From Syngnathus acus (taxonomy: Eukaryota; Chordata; Actinopteri; Syngnathiformes; Syngnathidae), in the NCBI RefSeq assembly GCF_901709675.1, contig NC_051106.1:4536001-4600000 (forward strand): a stretch of 64,000 bases of DNA. The letters are read 5' to 3'. Position numbers and translations under genes: made by a program. Within the stretch, counting starts at the first letter, position 1; the number at the start of each line of letters is the position of its first letter. The notes under the pieces are model-generated. The model searched no databases. It was not told the origin of the DNA and saw nothing but the letters and a program-made list of their open reading frames with translations. Positions 1 through 9,864 of this stretch are shown here, one piece after another.

Positions 1-709
1 AAAAAGCTGCACATGCAGTCACGGAAGACAATCAGTAATGGTGGATGGAATTATTTTATTCAAGGTTGACAGTAGTGTTTGAATTGTTGCAGTTGAGCAG
101 GTGGCGCACCATTTGTTTGTGAGGAAAACCCACGTGCGGTGACAGTTGTCCCAAACCCGAACGCGGCGGCGCCGTTGACCCACTTTCTCCCTCCTTTTCT
201 CTCGCACGTGACAAAGGGAGGAGGTGGCGGGGGTGGGTTTGTTTTGGGGGAGCGGAATTTGCAGATTAGAGAGGCATGTGGTAAAGCGTCTGTGGGAGTT
301 GAGCGGCTCTAACTCGCATTGAGCCAGTCCGGTGAGTCGGCGAGTCGGAGCTAACTCAGGACAATTTCTGGTCACTGCCATGGGAGCGTTATCTTGAACT
401 GTATTTCTACCACAGACGTTGAGATTTCATGAACAGACCTAGATGTGAAGACACATTAGTGCTCCTCGTTCCTAAAGTCTGTAATGATACTGCTGAGACA
501 ATACAATGGTTGCAAAAAGGCCATTGTTCTTCTTTGCAAAAGGCCATTGTTCTTCTTTGCACACTTCTAGTACAGCATGCATGGTTATTTCCTGACTTTA
601 CATTGAACACACCTCCTTGGTTTTAGTATGTCTCTGTGTTAGCATTTAATGCACATACACACTTGCTTTTTTTTTAATTATTACATTAAACAATTGACTT
701 CTATTTTAG
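1..709 (+). other. Intron of peli2 (partial, runs in from the left)
   Basis: No exon is visible here. The stretch ends in a pyrimidine-rich tract and an AG acceptor at 708-709. The first 360 bases are relatively CpG-rich with two CACGTG E-boxes (near 130 and 205). The exons for the pellino N-terminus, including the start codon, are not present and must lie left of the window. Confidence 0.75.
515..560 (+). repeat. Exact 23-bp tandem duplication
   Basis: A 23-base unit beginning AAAAGGCCATTG and ending CTTTGC occurs at 515-537 and again, identical, at 538-560. It lies in the peli2 intron and looks like a recent local duplication. Confidence 0.9.
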
Positions 710-811
710 GCTGTCAACTCCAAAGGCCAGCACAGCATCTCGTACACGCTGTCCCGCAACCAGACAGTGGTGGTGGAGTATAGCTATGATAAAGACACCG
801 ACATGTTTCAG
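710..811 (+). CDS. peli2: peli2 coding exon (first in window)
   Basis: The exon has 34 codons in phase 0, from AVNSKGQHSISYTLSR to DTDMFQ, the first strands of the FHA domain. The acceptor is TTTTAG at 704-709 and the donor is CAG/GTAAAA at 811/812. Confidence 0.95.
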
Positions 812-2589
812 GTAAAATGCTGTTTGTCTGGAACATTTGTATAGTATGAGCCTCTTTTGCTAATCGTGCGTATTCAGTTTATAGTGACCAAATGTTTGAA
901 AACTGTTTTATGTTTTTTACACTCTTCATTCACTCTATTTGTGTTTTGACAAAATATTTCATTTAAAACAATTCTTATCAGCTTCTACCACAAGTGAGTT
1001 TAAATGTTTGCACAGTTGCATGGCTTTTTTTGCTCACCACACAGCCGCATTAATGTGTCTTGGGTTGAAAAGTTCAGAGCACTTCTACTTCTGCTAAAAA
1101 AAAAAAAAAAAGATATTGCATTAGCTTAGTGATTTGTTCCATGTCTGAACAACATCTCCCCCCCTCGCACCCGCAAATAGATCGGCCGTTCCACTGAGAG
1201 TCCCATTGACTTTGTGGTGACAGACACTATAGCAGGGGGCCACGAGGGCGAGGAGACTCCCATCACACAGAGCACCATCTCACGTTTCGCCTGCCGGGTC
1301 GTATGTGAGCGCAACCCTCCCTACACCGCTCGTATCTACGCAGCCGGCTTTGACTCGTCCAAGAATATCTTCCTGGGGGTAATTACTACTTACTGCATAT
1401 CTTTTGAATAGTACTGCATCTGCTCTTATAGTTAATGCTTAGCAGTCGGTGTGTTCTCTTGAGGATTTAGCGGGACATTTGATGAAAAGTCACTTGACAA
1501 CACTGATTTTATGCCTTGTTAGTACACTATTTTGACATAATGTAAAAATTGTTCTGTTTCTTAAAATTCCTTTAAAAAAAACAAAGCTTTAGTATCACAT
1601 AAGTATTAAAAGCATTAAATAAAATATAAAGTTTTAATAAAGGCCAATCTGTCAGCAAACATCATCATCCATGCCTCGGTTTGTCCCAGGAAAAAGCTGC
1701 AAAGTGGAAGAACCCAGATGGTCACATGGATGGTCTAACAACCAACGGGGTGCTGGTGATGCACCCCAAAGGTGGATTTACGGAGGAATCCAAGCCCGGC
1801 GTATGGCGGGAGATTTCTGTGTGCGGGGATGTATACACCCTGAGAGAGACGCGCTCGGCACAAACTCCAGGCAAACTGGTCAGTGCCTGCTAAACACGCA
1901 TGCAGTCTTGGTGACTGGCATTCAAGCAAAGCTCACCAATATACTGTTTTCCCTGCAATATATGTGCTGTAATACATAAATATGATACCAATAGCTTTTT
2001 TCATCTTCAGGTGGAAAGCGAAAGCAACGTACTCCTCGATGGCTCGCTGGTGGACTTGTGCGGCGCGACCTTGCTGTGGCGCACCGCTGAGGGTCTCTTT
2101 CACACTCCCACCCAGAAACATCTGGAGGCCCTTCGGCAGGAGATCAACGCGGCCCGGCCCCAGTGCCCCGTGGGCCTGAACACGCTGGCCTTCCCCAGCA
2201 TGCAACGCAGCCGCGCCCTCTCCTGTCTGGAGGACAAGCAGCCTTGGGTGTACTTGGCGTGCGGCCACGTGCACGGTTACCACAACTGGGGCCATCGCTC
2301 GGAGCAGGAGCCCAACACCCAGCGAGAGTGCCCCATGTGCCGGATGGTGGGCCCCTACGTTCCGCTCTGGCTGGGCTGCGAGCCCGCCTTCTACGTGGAC
2401 ACGGGCGCCCCCACTCACGCCTTTGTGCCGTGCGGACACGTGTGCTCGGAGAAATCTGTTAAGTACTGGTCGGAAATCCCCCTGCCCCATGGCACCCATG
2501 CCTTCCATGCCGCGTGCCCCTTCTGTGCCACCCAGCTCAACCTCGCTCAGGGCTGCTCCAAGCTCATTTTCCAGGGCCCCGTGGATTGA
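710..2589 (+). CDS. peli2: peli2, pellino E3 ubiquitin-protein ligase (3' part, four coding exons)
   Basis: Pellino proteins are RING-type E3 ligases. They bind phosphorylated IRAK kinases through an FHA domain and add ubiquitin chains in Toll-like and IL-1 receptor signalling in the cytosol. Coding exons are 710-811, 1181-1378, 1690-1878 and 2011-2589, all joined in phase 0 with GT-AG introns, giving 355 residues of a protein usually about 420 long. The first three exons carry the FHA core and wing (for example GRSTESPIDFVVTD and SRFACRVVCERN). The last carries the CHC2CHC2 RING-like region, with CGHVHGYH, CPMC, CGHVC and HAACPFC visible, and ends FQGPVD. The family is unmistakable. The choice of peli2 over peli1 or peli3 rests on linkage to tmem260 and otx2, as in human. 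Compared with mammals, a few residues are inserted just before the first RING cysteine and before CPMC. Confidence 0.95.
1181..1378 (+). CDS. peli2: peli2 coding exon (FHA domain core)
   Basis: The exon has 66 codons, from IGRSTESPIDF to SKNIFLG. It holds the FHA phosphopeptide-binding core. The segment after DTIAGG differs from mammalian PELI2, which is the usual variable loop. Confidence 0.95.
1690..1878 (+). CDS. peli2: peli2 coding exon (FHA wing)
   Basis: The exon has 63 codons, from EKAAKWKNPDGHMDG to TRSAQTPGKL. It is nearly identical to vertebrate pellinos. The donor is CTG/GTCAGT. Confidence 0.95.
2011..2589 (+). CDS. peli2: peli2 terminal coding exon (RING-like domain and stop)
   Basis: The exon has 192 codons plus TGA at 2587-2589. 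It contains the cysteine/histidine ligands of the pellino RING-like domain in order (CGH, H, CPMC, CGHVC, H..CPFC). GC-content at third positions is clearly higher than in the surrounding introns. Confidence 0.96.
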   Translation: MESESNVLLDGSLVDLCGATLLWRTAEGLFHTPTQKHLEALRQEINAARPQCPVGLNTLAFPSMQRSRALSCLEDKQPWVYLACGHVHGYHNWGHRSEQEPNTQRECPMCRMVGPYVPLWLGCEPAFYVDTGAPTHAFVPCGHVCSEKSVKYWSEIPLPHGTHAFHAACPFCATQLNLAQGCSKLIFQGPVD

Positions 2590-3398
2590 GCTGAAAGGGT
2601 GAAGGAGGGTGGGGGGGGGGGCGTTCTGCTCTTGGACAAGAGTGACAACATGCTGTGAAACTGTTGAGATTATTTTGTTTCCTTTTCCTCACGTTAGACC
2701 CTCTGTGGGAAGCTCAGGTGGTGATAGTTTGGATTCTAAAGGTCTCTCTGGATGCTCTGTGAAGGGCAGATGCCCAGCCCGGCCCTTCCCTTCCTTTCCC
2801 GAACCAAATACTGTTTCAGCTATCCTGCCAAGCAACTGCTTTAAAGAAGATAGGCTCCAGCACTGGTGGGCTACACATGATTTACAGTAGCTAGTGGGTT
2901 TTATGCTTTAGGTAGAAAGAATTTGTTATTTTTACTCTTTGTACACTTGATAACAATGAACATGTGCGGGCAAGCCCGAAGCAGGAAGAGAGAGGTTTCC
3001 AAGAGCCAGACAGCTGGACTGTTGGCTTGGAGAACCTGGAGGGGTTTGGCGCACCTCATGTGCTTTTCATTTGGACCTTAACCCCCTTCGCGGCATCTCC
3101 TAACCCTGCGGAGGTGGTGGCTTTCAGATGCGTCATATACACAGTCAGAATTCAGTGCCTCTAATCCCACGTAGCCGTGGGAATATATTTCACAGAAGAG
3201 AGAAGAATGTTTAGTTGAAGGCAAGCGGGGAGCTGGCTTTGCATACTGGTGTAAGGAAATGACTGCCCACATCGATCCATCGCCGCATTTCTATCCGACA
3301 GAAGAACTATTTTACTACACTGAGGCCCTCGCACTGTTTTCTAAAGCAAATGTTAATATATTTTCCTGCATAAATAATCTATGTGAGAATGTTTTGTG

Positions 3399-3425
3399 TG
3401 CGTGCGTGCGTGCGTGCGTGCGTGC
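3399..3425 (+). repeat. (TGCG)n microsatellite
   Basis: Nearly seven perfect TGCG units lie in the inferred peli2 3' UTR. Confidence 0.95.
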
Positions 3426-4512
3426 TGGACGCCGTGGGTGCTCTTGGGCTTTATTGTACAGGAAGGCCCTGCATCATTTCACCCCAAAATCCCCCCTTCT
3501 GATCTTTCCGCCCACCAGCCAAACGCTCTACGAGAACCTTGCAGGACTTGACAATGATTGTACCGGATTACAGCCTCTTGATAGACTATAAAGATAAAGA
3601 CCTGAGAGACTATAGCGAGCATACGCATCGCTGATAAGCGTTTCTCAGTCCCACACGTGTACTGTACACCGTCTGCACTGTCGTTTGGCTTCGTCCTGCG
3701 CTGGCTTCACTCCAGCGACTGGAGCGCCAAGAAACCTGGGCATCGCCTCAGCAGCGTGCAGAGATTATACCAAATATAAGGCGGAGCTATTTTCTCTCCA
3801 CACGCAAGAAGCAAAAGTGGTTCTGTAAACAATCCCTAAACCCGGACCGCTGCTGCGGCGGCGCAATGTTGACAGCTTTGGATTCCAGTCGCATGCACCG
3901 TCTCCATGGGAATAATGATATTATCTCACATGATGCCAAATTTGTTCTTTTGTGTGCGCGGATGACTCAAAAACAAACTAGCGGATGAAGTGAAACTAAA
4001 AAATCGGGGACAAATCTGTGTATTCTTTTTGTGATGTTAGCTTAACAGACTGTGTCCATATGTGGAGAATATTGGCAACGGGCGTCGATTCTGCCTCCTT
4101 CGCAAACAATAACTGTGACTTGCTTCCAGTAGCTGCATTCAAGTTGTCTTCCAGAACTATGGATGACTGAGGGGCAAAGCCACCTTGAATTCACCCAAAA
4201 TGTACTCCTCTCCCTACAAAAAACTTTCTTAAAAAGTTGAAGCAGCTGAGTTTCGAGAAGATGCCATGTTGTCACATTTGACATTAAAGGCGTTGCTGGG
4301 TCAACAACTACGCCACGTACCACCGGGCAGTAGCATTCCTCAATGCACTTTGCTTGAAGATGAGCGTCTTCTCAAACAGCTGCCTCAAACATTCCTCCTT
4401 GGTAAACATGGGTGGGGCCCTCAAGGGCTTGTTCACGATTTGATCTTCTACAGGAAGTGTGTACACAAGCCATAGGACGCACTGATATAGTACTTCTCCC
4501 AATGCAAAGAAA

Positions 4513-4518
4513 AATAAA
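4513..4518 (+). terminator. peli2: Candidate peli2 polyadenylation signal
   Basis: A canonical AATAAA is followed 25-45 bases later by a T-rich tract, the expected downstream element. It is the first AATAAA seen after the peli2 stop codon. Confidence 0.5.
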
Positions 4519-4869
4519 ATCTATTTTAAAAGTAAAATGCTGCAATGTCTTTATTTTCTTTTATTCCTGACAGCTCAAATTTCACACTGGATGGGAATTT
4601 TTGTTTAAAGAATTTTAAAAACGGAGTATTTGTGTACCACATGGTTGCGCACACTTGCATACATGTTTCATCATTTTCCTCTTGTGTATTTCCTTGGGAT
4701 CTTCATTGCCAAAATGCATTTTGGGAGATAAGAGGCAGCATTTTCTTGAAGGCTGTTTTAGTCACATTCCGTGTCGTATCAGCTCTTTTTATCTTGTATC
4801 AAGCGCATCTTAAAATTTACCGTAGAGAATAATTGGATGAGCTGCATTACTTGGTGTACCCGGTTTGGG

Positions 4870-4884
4870 CCACAAGGGGGCACT
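4870..4884 (+). promoter_or_regulatory. CTCF-like site
   Basis: CCACAAGGGGGCACT closely matches the vertebrate CTCF core (CCASYAGRKGGCRSY), with one deviation at the Y position. It lies just past the peli2 3' end and could mark a boundary between peli2 and the tmem260/otx2 domain. Binding is inferred. Confidence 0.5.
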
Positions 4885-7800
4885 GTTTTCTCAACAATGA
4901 AGAACATGGGCATCGCTGCAAGGTGCTGTCGCTATATCACAGCTGAGAAATACATTTTGGGTGTTTTGATTACAAACGGAGCAGTATTTAATTTAAGAAA
5001 GCTGAGTCGGCTCAATTAGCATGGAGTGTAGTTGTTTATGGCTGTTTTATCAAGCATATTGCTTTATTTTATCTCTATTTTACTAAATGTTATTCATCCT
5101 TAGGGTTATGTCTGCCTCACAGTTGTGAGAAGTGCTGGCTTGAGTCTTGAGGGGCCCAAAGTTTGGTTTGGTCTAGTATTCTGTGGTTGTCTTTGTTTTG
5201 CAGTGCTTGGAGTTTTTTTTCTTTTTTTGTTCTTTTTTTTATTGTGCGTGAAGCTGGGAACCCTCTTGTACCAAATTACATTGCGGTAATGGGGTTCAAA
5301 TAGAGTTTAGAGATGGATATGGTTCAATGCTGACATAGGCCCGTCAGTCACGTGATTTCATCTGTTCTCCATAATAAGGGAACGTGAGAACTTGAAATGA
5401 AATACACCCTATGTCAGTGGGAATCCTGGCTTCCTAATTAACGCTCCTGCGTTTATACGTTTTTTTCCCCCTCCAAGGTTTTTTTTTTTTTTTATGACAG
5501 AAGGTGACAGCATGCTAATTTCTATCTCTCCGACGGTAGCTCCCTTAAGCGGGCCACTGTTATGCAAATAAACTGGATTGATGCAACACTTCTTTCTTGA
5601 TGATAAAAGCAAGGTTCACGTGCTTTAGTGACGCTGCTTTGGATGATATAGCACGAGCAGCATCACCTTCATGATCCCAATTAACCTGTCTTATGCTGCG
5701 CGACTTTATACTGCTCTTAATTTGCAGCACTGCTATTACAGTAATTCACAAAGGGTGCTCAGGTTTCTGGCTGTCAACCTTTTGCACTCATCCTGCTGCA
5801 GCAAAGTATCAGAGGGGAAGTCAACCAGACTTAAAATAAATTATGTTGTTAGTGCTATTGCATTTGCTGTTATTTCTCCTTTCTAAAATGAACAAAAGTC
5901 CTTTTGCAGACAAACACGCTATGCATTTCTAAAAAAAAAAATATTCCAACATGTTAAAATGAAGCCTCACATGAAGTTACGCACAATAACGCGTTTCACT
6001 GTAAACAAATTGTGACTGGTGAGCCTCATTGTGATTGTCTGTGTTGTACGGGCGCCCACTAGCGGTACGTAAAAGAATACCTTCCCAACTACACTGGCAG
6101 CGGTACCTTAAAATGGAGTTTATTATTTATTCTGTGAGCATACTCGTATCTCAAGTGATAGTGAGCCTATTGAAATTTATTGAAATGCAATCAATCCAAT
6201 ACTGAGCAACAATCGATTTTGCAATGTTTTTCATAAGAAAAATGTCACTCATAAATATTTTACTCATAAATACTGTAAGAACAGACAATAATATAATTTA
6301 AAAAAATATTTGAACCGTTTTATCCCCACACTTTGTAGCAATCAATCACTCTCGCCTTTCTGATTTAATGCATGGTGAAGGTATGACAATAAATTAATAA
6401 ATAAAAAGTTGGAATTATGTTTATTGTACAATTACTCATATGGCCTTCATCCAAACATTTTGCTTTAATTATGGAGTTGGTGCTAATTAAATCTTGATCA
6501 GTTCAAAAGTAAATGTATTGCTCCCGCATGGTTTTCCTCCCTCCTGTTTGTCTCCCACTGAAATTATTGTGCTAATCATAATTGGGGAAGGGGGTTGTTT
6601 TACACACCCTGTCAATAACCAGCTGGTTCTTCCAAATAATATATCAAACACCATGCTCGGCGTGAGGGACTGTCCTCTGCTGGGAAACGAGATATCCGAT
6701 TTATCTGAGATTCCTGTTGCTTGACCAAATTGAATCCTCTCATTTTAATTGCTCTCTAGTAGGTGTGCTGCTTGGGGCCATGAGAGCATGAGCGCTCTAT
6801 GTTGTCCCTCTTTGGACCATTATGTTCCATTGTGCGAGATGCCGATTACGGCTGGCTTGATCCTCGTCATCTATCTGACTCGGGATCATTTAGGTAGCCG
6901 CATGTTACAAAGGAACAGCAGTCCGCCCTGTTATTAGATGTGTTTGAGTCCCCTGCTTGTTGTAATGAGAAATAGATCACAGAGGAGAAGTAATCTCTCT
7001 GAAGACACGTGGACTCATTCAAGACCTTGTGACACTTCATTAGGGCATGCAGCAAAATACGATTCACAATTTGTTTAGGTATGTTATGCATATTTGCCTA
7101 TTTCACGATTCTCTATTCTGGTAATTGCCACAAATGTGTCACATTCCATTCCCATTAGACATTGCATTGGGGTCTACTACATCTTTGACACCAATTACTA
7201 CTTTCCTATAAGCTTTGACGCCACCTTGTGTCATCCAAAGTCAGATAAATGTGTTTTAGTGCAAAGATCTTAGAGAAAATTCATCATTAGGTGAATTTGA
7301 GCATAGCAAATGGTGTATATGCCGGAAATCCATGTCTAACACTGGGTCAATGATGAGGTTGACTTTTGTTGCCATGACGACCGGAGGCACAGCCTAAACC
7401 CAAAACCCAGGGTGAAGGGGAGGGAAAGGTGAGCACCCAAAAATATTTTAACTCGCGCTAAACTGTGTGTATGAGGTGCGTGGACCACCATAATATTTTA
7501 GGTCCCCTTTAAATAACATATGAGCCAATATACGTATATATGAAATTCTATGTTCTATGTGTCTTGCAGGGGTATGAATGTTTGTGGGGTTATGAATGGC
7601 TGCAATGTGGCTGTGAAGCACATTCAAAAAAGGGCTTAAGTGGATTACACCTCATTTCAAGGATGCTTATGGTAAGATTAAAACAGATATGAGGTAACTG
7701 AGGAAAATGCTAAATCTGATAGATTGAATTTCACTCATCCTTTCTCCGCCGCCCTTTAAGCCACTTGCCTGTGTATGCGTGTGTGTCTGTGTGTTATTTT

Positions 7801-7954
7801 GTGTGTTGTACAGTAGACATCAGTGGCCAACATGGAGGTGTTTCTTTGTTACAGAGATCAAAATACTACACATGTATCTTCATGGTTGTGTGAAGCCATT
7901 TTAACTCAGGCGCTTGTCTGGGGTAACATGTCAGCGTGAGGCCGAGATGAGAAA

Positions 7955-7979
7955 TGATTGACACCTCCCACGTCAATCA
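7955..7979. promoter_or_regulatory. Inverted TGATTGAC pair (TALE/PBX-type)
   Basis: TGATTGAC at 7955-7962 and GTCAATCA at 7972-7979 form a perfect 8-bp inverted repeat with a 9-bp spacer. TGATTGACA is a PBX/MEIS-type site. Further TGATT/AATCA cores follow within about 70 bp. Confidence 0.35.
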
Positions 7980-8512
7980 GGCCCGCTGTCTCTGATTGGT
8001 TGTTTTCCCTTAGGCGCGATGGCACAATCAGGCAGGCTGATTTTTTTTCATAGATTTTATTCATATACTCCTCTCAGGTCACGATAGTCGTGGTTAGCAC
8101 ATCTGCCGCAAAATTCTCAGCTGAAAGGTCAACCGGCATCCCAAAATGGATTATGTATGGAACATGTGTACACATAATCTCATTTAATCTGAAACTATAA
8201 TGAATTCCATAGCTATTACAGTCAACTAATGTGTATTAATAACTTAGTGCCATATGGATGGAGGCACTTTAGGTAATTCCTCTTTTTGGACAAGCTGCCA
8301 ATAAAAAGGCCACATTAGGAGGAGAGTAGGTTTAATCCACCAGACGCTCTAATAATGAGACTATATCATGCTTTTATAGTTTTAGATTCTATTCCCATCC
8401 TAAATAATGTGTACATATTAACACGCAATGTCCGCATGTGTTTTGGGGCTTGAATGTCGTTTTATGCATGGTGTACCAGAAGTGTGCATGGAAAGAAGAC
8501 TTTATGACGTGC

Positions 8513-8820
8513 CTGATTAGACCCCCACTCACCCCCAAATTCCTCCCCACATCCCTTTGCCAGCCAGCACTGCAGCCCAGCGGATAACCACGCATGGATT
8601 AGCTGTGACATCACACTGAAGAGATGGCTGAGTGCGAGGAAGGCCAAGCATACGCGGGTGTGTGTGTGTTGGAGGCTGATTAGACAGTGAGGGTGGCAGC
8701 GAGCGAGAAGCGAGGATTAGGCTGCCATTGGAGAGTTGGCTATAGGTGCTGACACCACTCCACCTCACCAAGGGCTCAATTTACTGACGGATCAGACTCA
8801 TTTATAGTGGGCGGGGATTA
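8513..8820. promoter_or_regulatory. Cluster of K50-homeodomain (OTX-type) sites
   Basis: GGATTA occurs at 8596-8601, 8714-8719 and 8815-8820. The 10-mer CTGATTAGAC occurs twice, at 8513-8522 and 8676-8685. GGATTA/TAATCC is the preferred site of OTX/bicoid-type homeodomains. Function is inferred from clustering only. Confidence 0.3.
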
Positions 8821-9492
8821 TTATCAGTTCAATGGGGCCATATCTTTATTGCAGTAACCCTTCAACCTGCGAAATACGGTCACAATATGGAGACATTTAA
8901 GGATGGCTATCCAATACCAGTGGTGGGCCCCGAATTTGCTATCTGGGCCTTCACCGCCTTAATCTCCCTATTAATACCACAGCAAATATATAGCAGTTAT
9001 AGAAACGATCAATACTTTGCAAAAACGTAAAATATATTCTGCCATGTACACCACTCAGAGCAGTTCAGAATTAATATTTATCAATTAAAAGTTTGTTTAA
9101 AAGTTAACCCCTTTGTGATGCTTGTTTCAGGGCGCACCAAAAATATGGGTCACTGGGACCAAATTTAACCATCAGAAAATGTGAAGTTTCTACACCCTTT
9201 TAGCCTCCTAGTGTCACTGTGGGCCAAAACAATATATGTATTTAATTAATTTGCAAATAATCTAAAACTATATAATAAAAAGTTTTCTTTTGGCGTTATT
9301 TTTAAAGTACAGTGCTTAATTTGTCCTACAACGTATCAGGAGGGATAAAATGTATTTATAATTCCAAATATAAAAGTGCTTCTATAATTGTTTTTTAATT
9401 GCAATACTATTTTGAACTTGTTTTGTATTATGATTTATTTTGCATAGACTTTAAAAGATTTAAAACAACGAGTATAAAATCAAACTTGCGGT

Positions 9493-9506
9493 AGTCTCGC
9501 GAGACT
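9493..9506. promoter_or_regulatory. tmem260: TCTCGCGAGA palindrome (BANP-type CGCG element)
   Basis: AGTCTCGCGAGACT is a perfect 14-bp palindrome with TCTCGCGAGA at its centre. This element is known from vertebrate CpG-island promoters of essential genes and is bound by BANP when unmethylated. It lies 250 bp before the tmem260 start codon in otherwise AT-rich DNA. Confidence 0.65.
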
Positions 9507-9643
9507 TTATTCTCTGGCGCGGTTACGTACCAGGAAATGAACAGATTCAATTTAAGGACGCGTTAAGTCTTCAGTCCTTCACATTGTATTTGCATTTTGT
9601 ATTAAATGCATTAAACTCGTTAAGAGTTATAGATTTCAAATAA

Positions 9644-9694
9644 ATGGAGTCGCACTGCTGCATTCCTGCGTGTAAGTACAGCATGGATCGCTAA
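9644..9694 (+). other. Possible upstream ORF in the tmem260 leader
   Basis: A 16-codon ORF (ATG at 9644, TAA at 9692-9694) lies 60 bp before the tmem260 start. A consensus GTAAGT sits inside it at 9672, so this could instead be a 5' splice site of an alternative first exon. A second ATG at 9739 opens a short ORF that overlaps the tmem260 start out of frame and stops at 9787-9789. Whether either is transcribed is unknown. Confidence 0.3.
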
Positions 9695-9755
9695 TTGTTT
9701 CGCGTTATTTTCCGAGGGAAAAGAGTCTGCGTAAATTCATGCAAACCAAACAAGA

Positions 9756-9864
9756 ATGGCTGCGGAGCAGAAGACGAGCTGGATATTAACTGGTGCAACC
9801 ATCGCCTGTGTGCTTGCACTCTACGTGCCGTGTGTGCAGAGGACAGTCCCCGGCGGAGATTCAG
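9756..9864 (+). CDS. tmem260: tmem260 coding exon 1
   Basis: The exon encodes residues 1-37: a short cytosolic start, one hydrophobic segment (about 10-27) and the GGDSG motif, whose Asp35 is the likely luminal acidic residue of the GT-C active site. The donor is TCAG/GTTGGT. Confidence 0.9.

Larger units (their letters stand above)
2590..4540 (+). other. peli2: peli2 3' untranslated region
   Basis: No new gene is visible after the stop, and the first good AATAAA is at 4513-4518. The roughly 1.9 kb between them is taken as 3' UTR by inference. It includes a TGCG microsatellite at 3399-3425. Confidence 0.55.
4541..9484. other. Intergenic region, peli2 to tmem260
   Basis: No coding sequence could be supported. 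The sequence is mostly AT-rich with T-runs near 5213-5240 and 5478-5495. Regulatory-looking sites in it are listed separately (a CTCF-like site near 4870, a TALE-type inverted pair near 7955 and a GGATTA cluster at 8513-8820). Confidence 0.7.
9485..9755 (+). promoter_or_regulatory. tmem260: tmem260 promoter and 5' leader
   Basis: The region runs from a CGCG palindrome to the start codon. No TATA box stands out at a suitable place, which fits a housekeeping-type promoter. The exact transcription start cannot be read from the sequence. Confidence 0.55.

Noticed and set aside
1933-2508. A 191-codon minus-strand ORF opposite peli2 exon 4
   Set aside because: It is an antisense shadow of the GC-rich pellino exon.
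9644-9694. Start of a THAP-type zinc finger (MESHCCIPAC then a splice donor)
   Set aside because: The resemblance is ten residues long and no following THAP exon was found. Kept only as a possible uORF.
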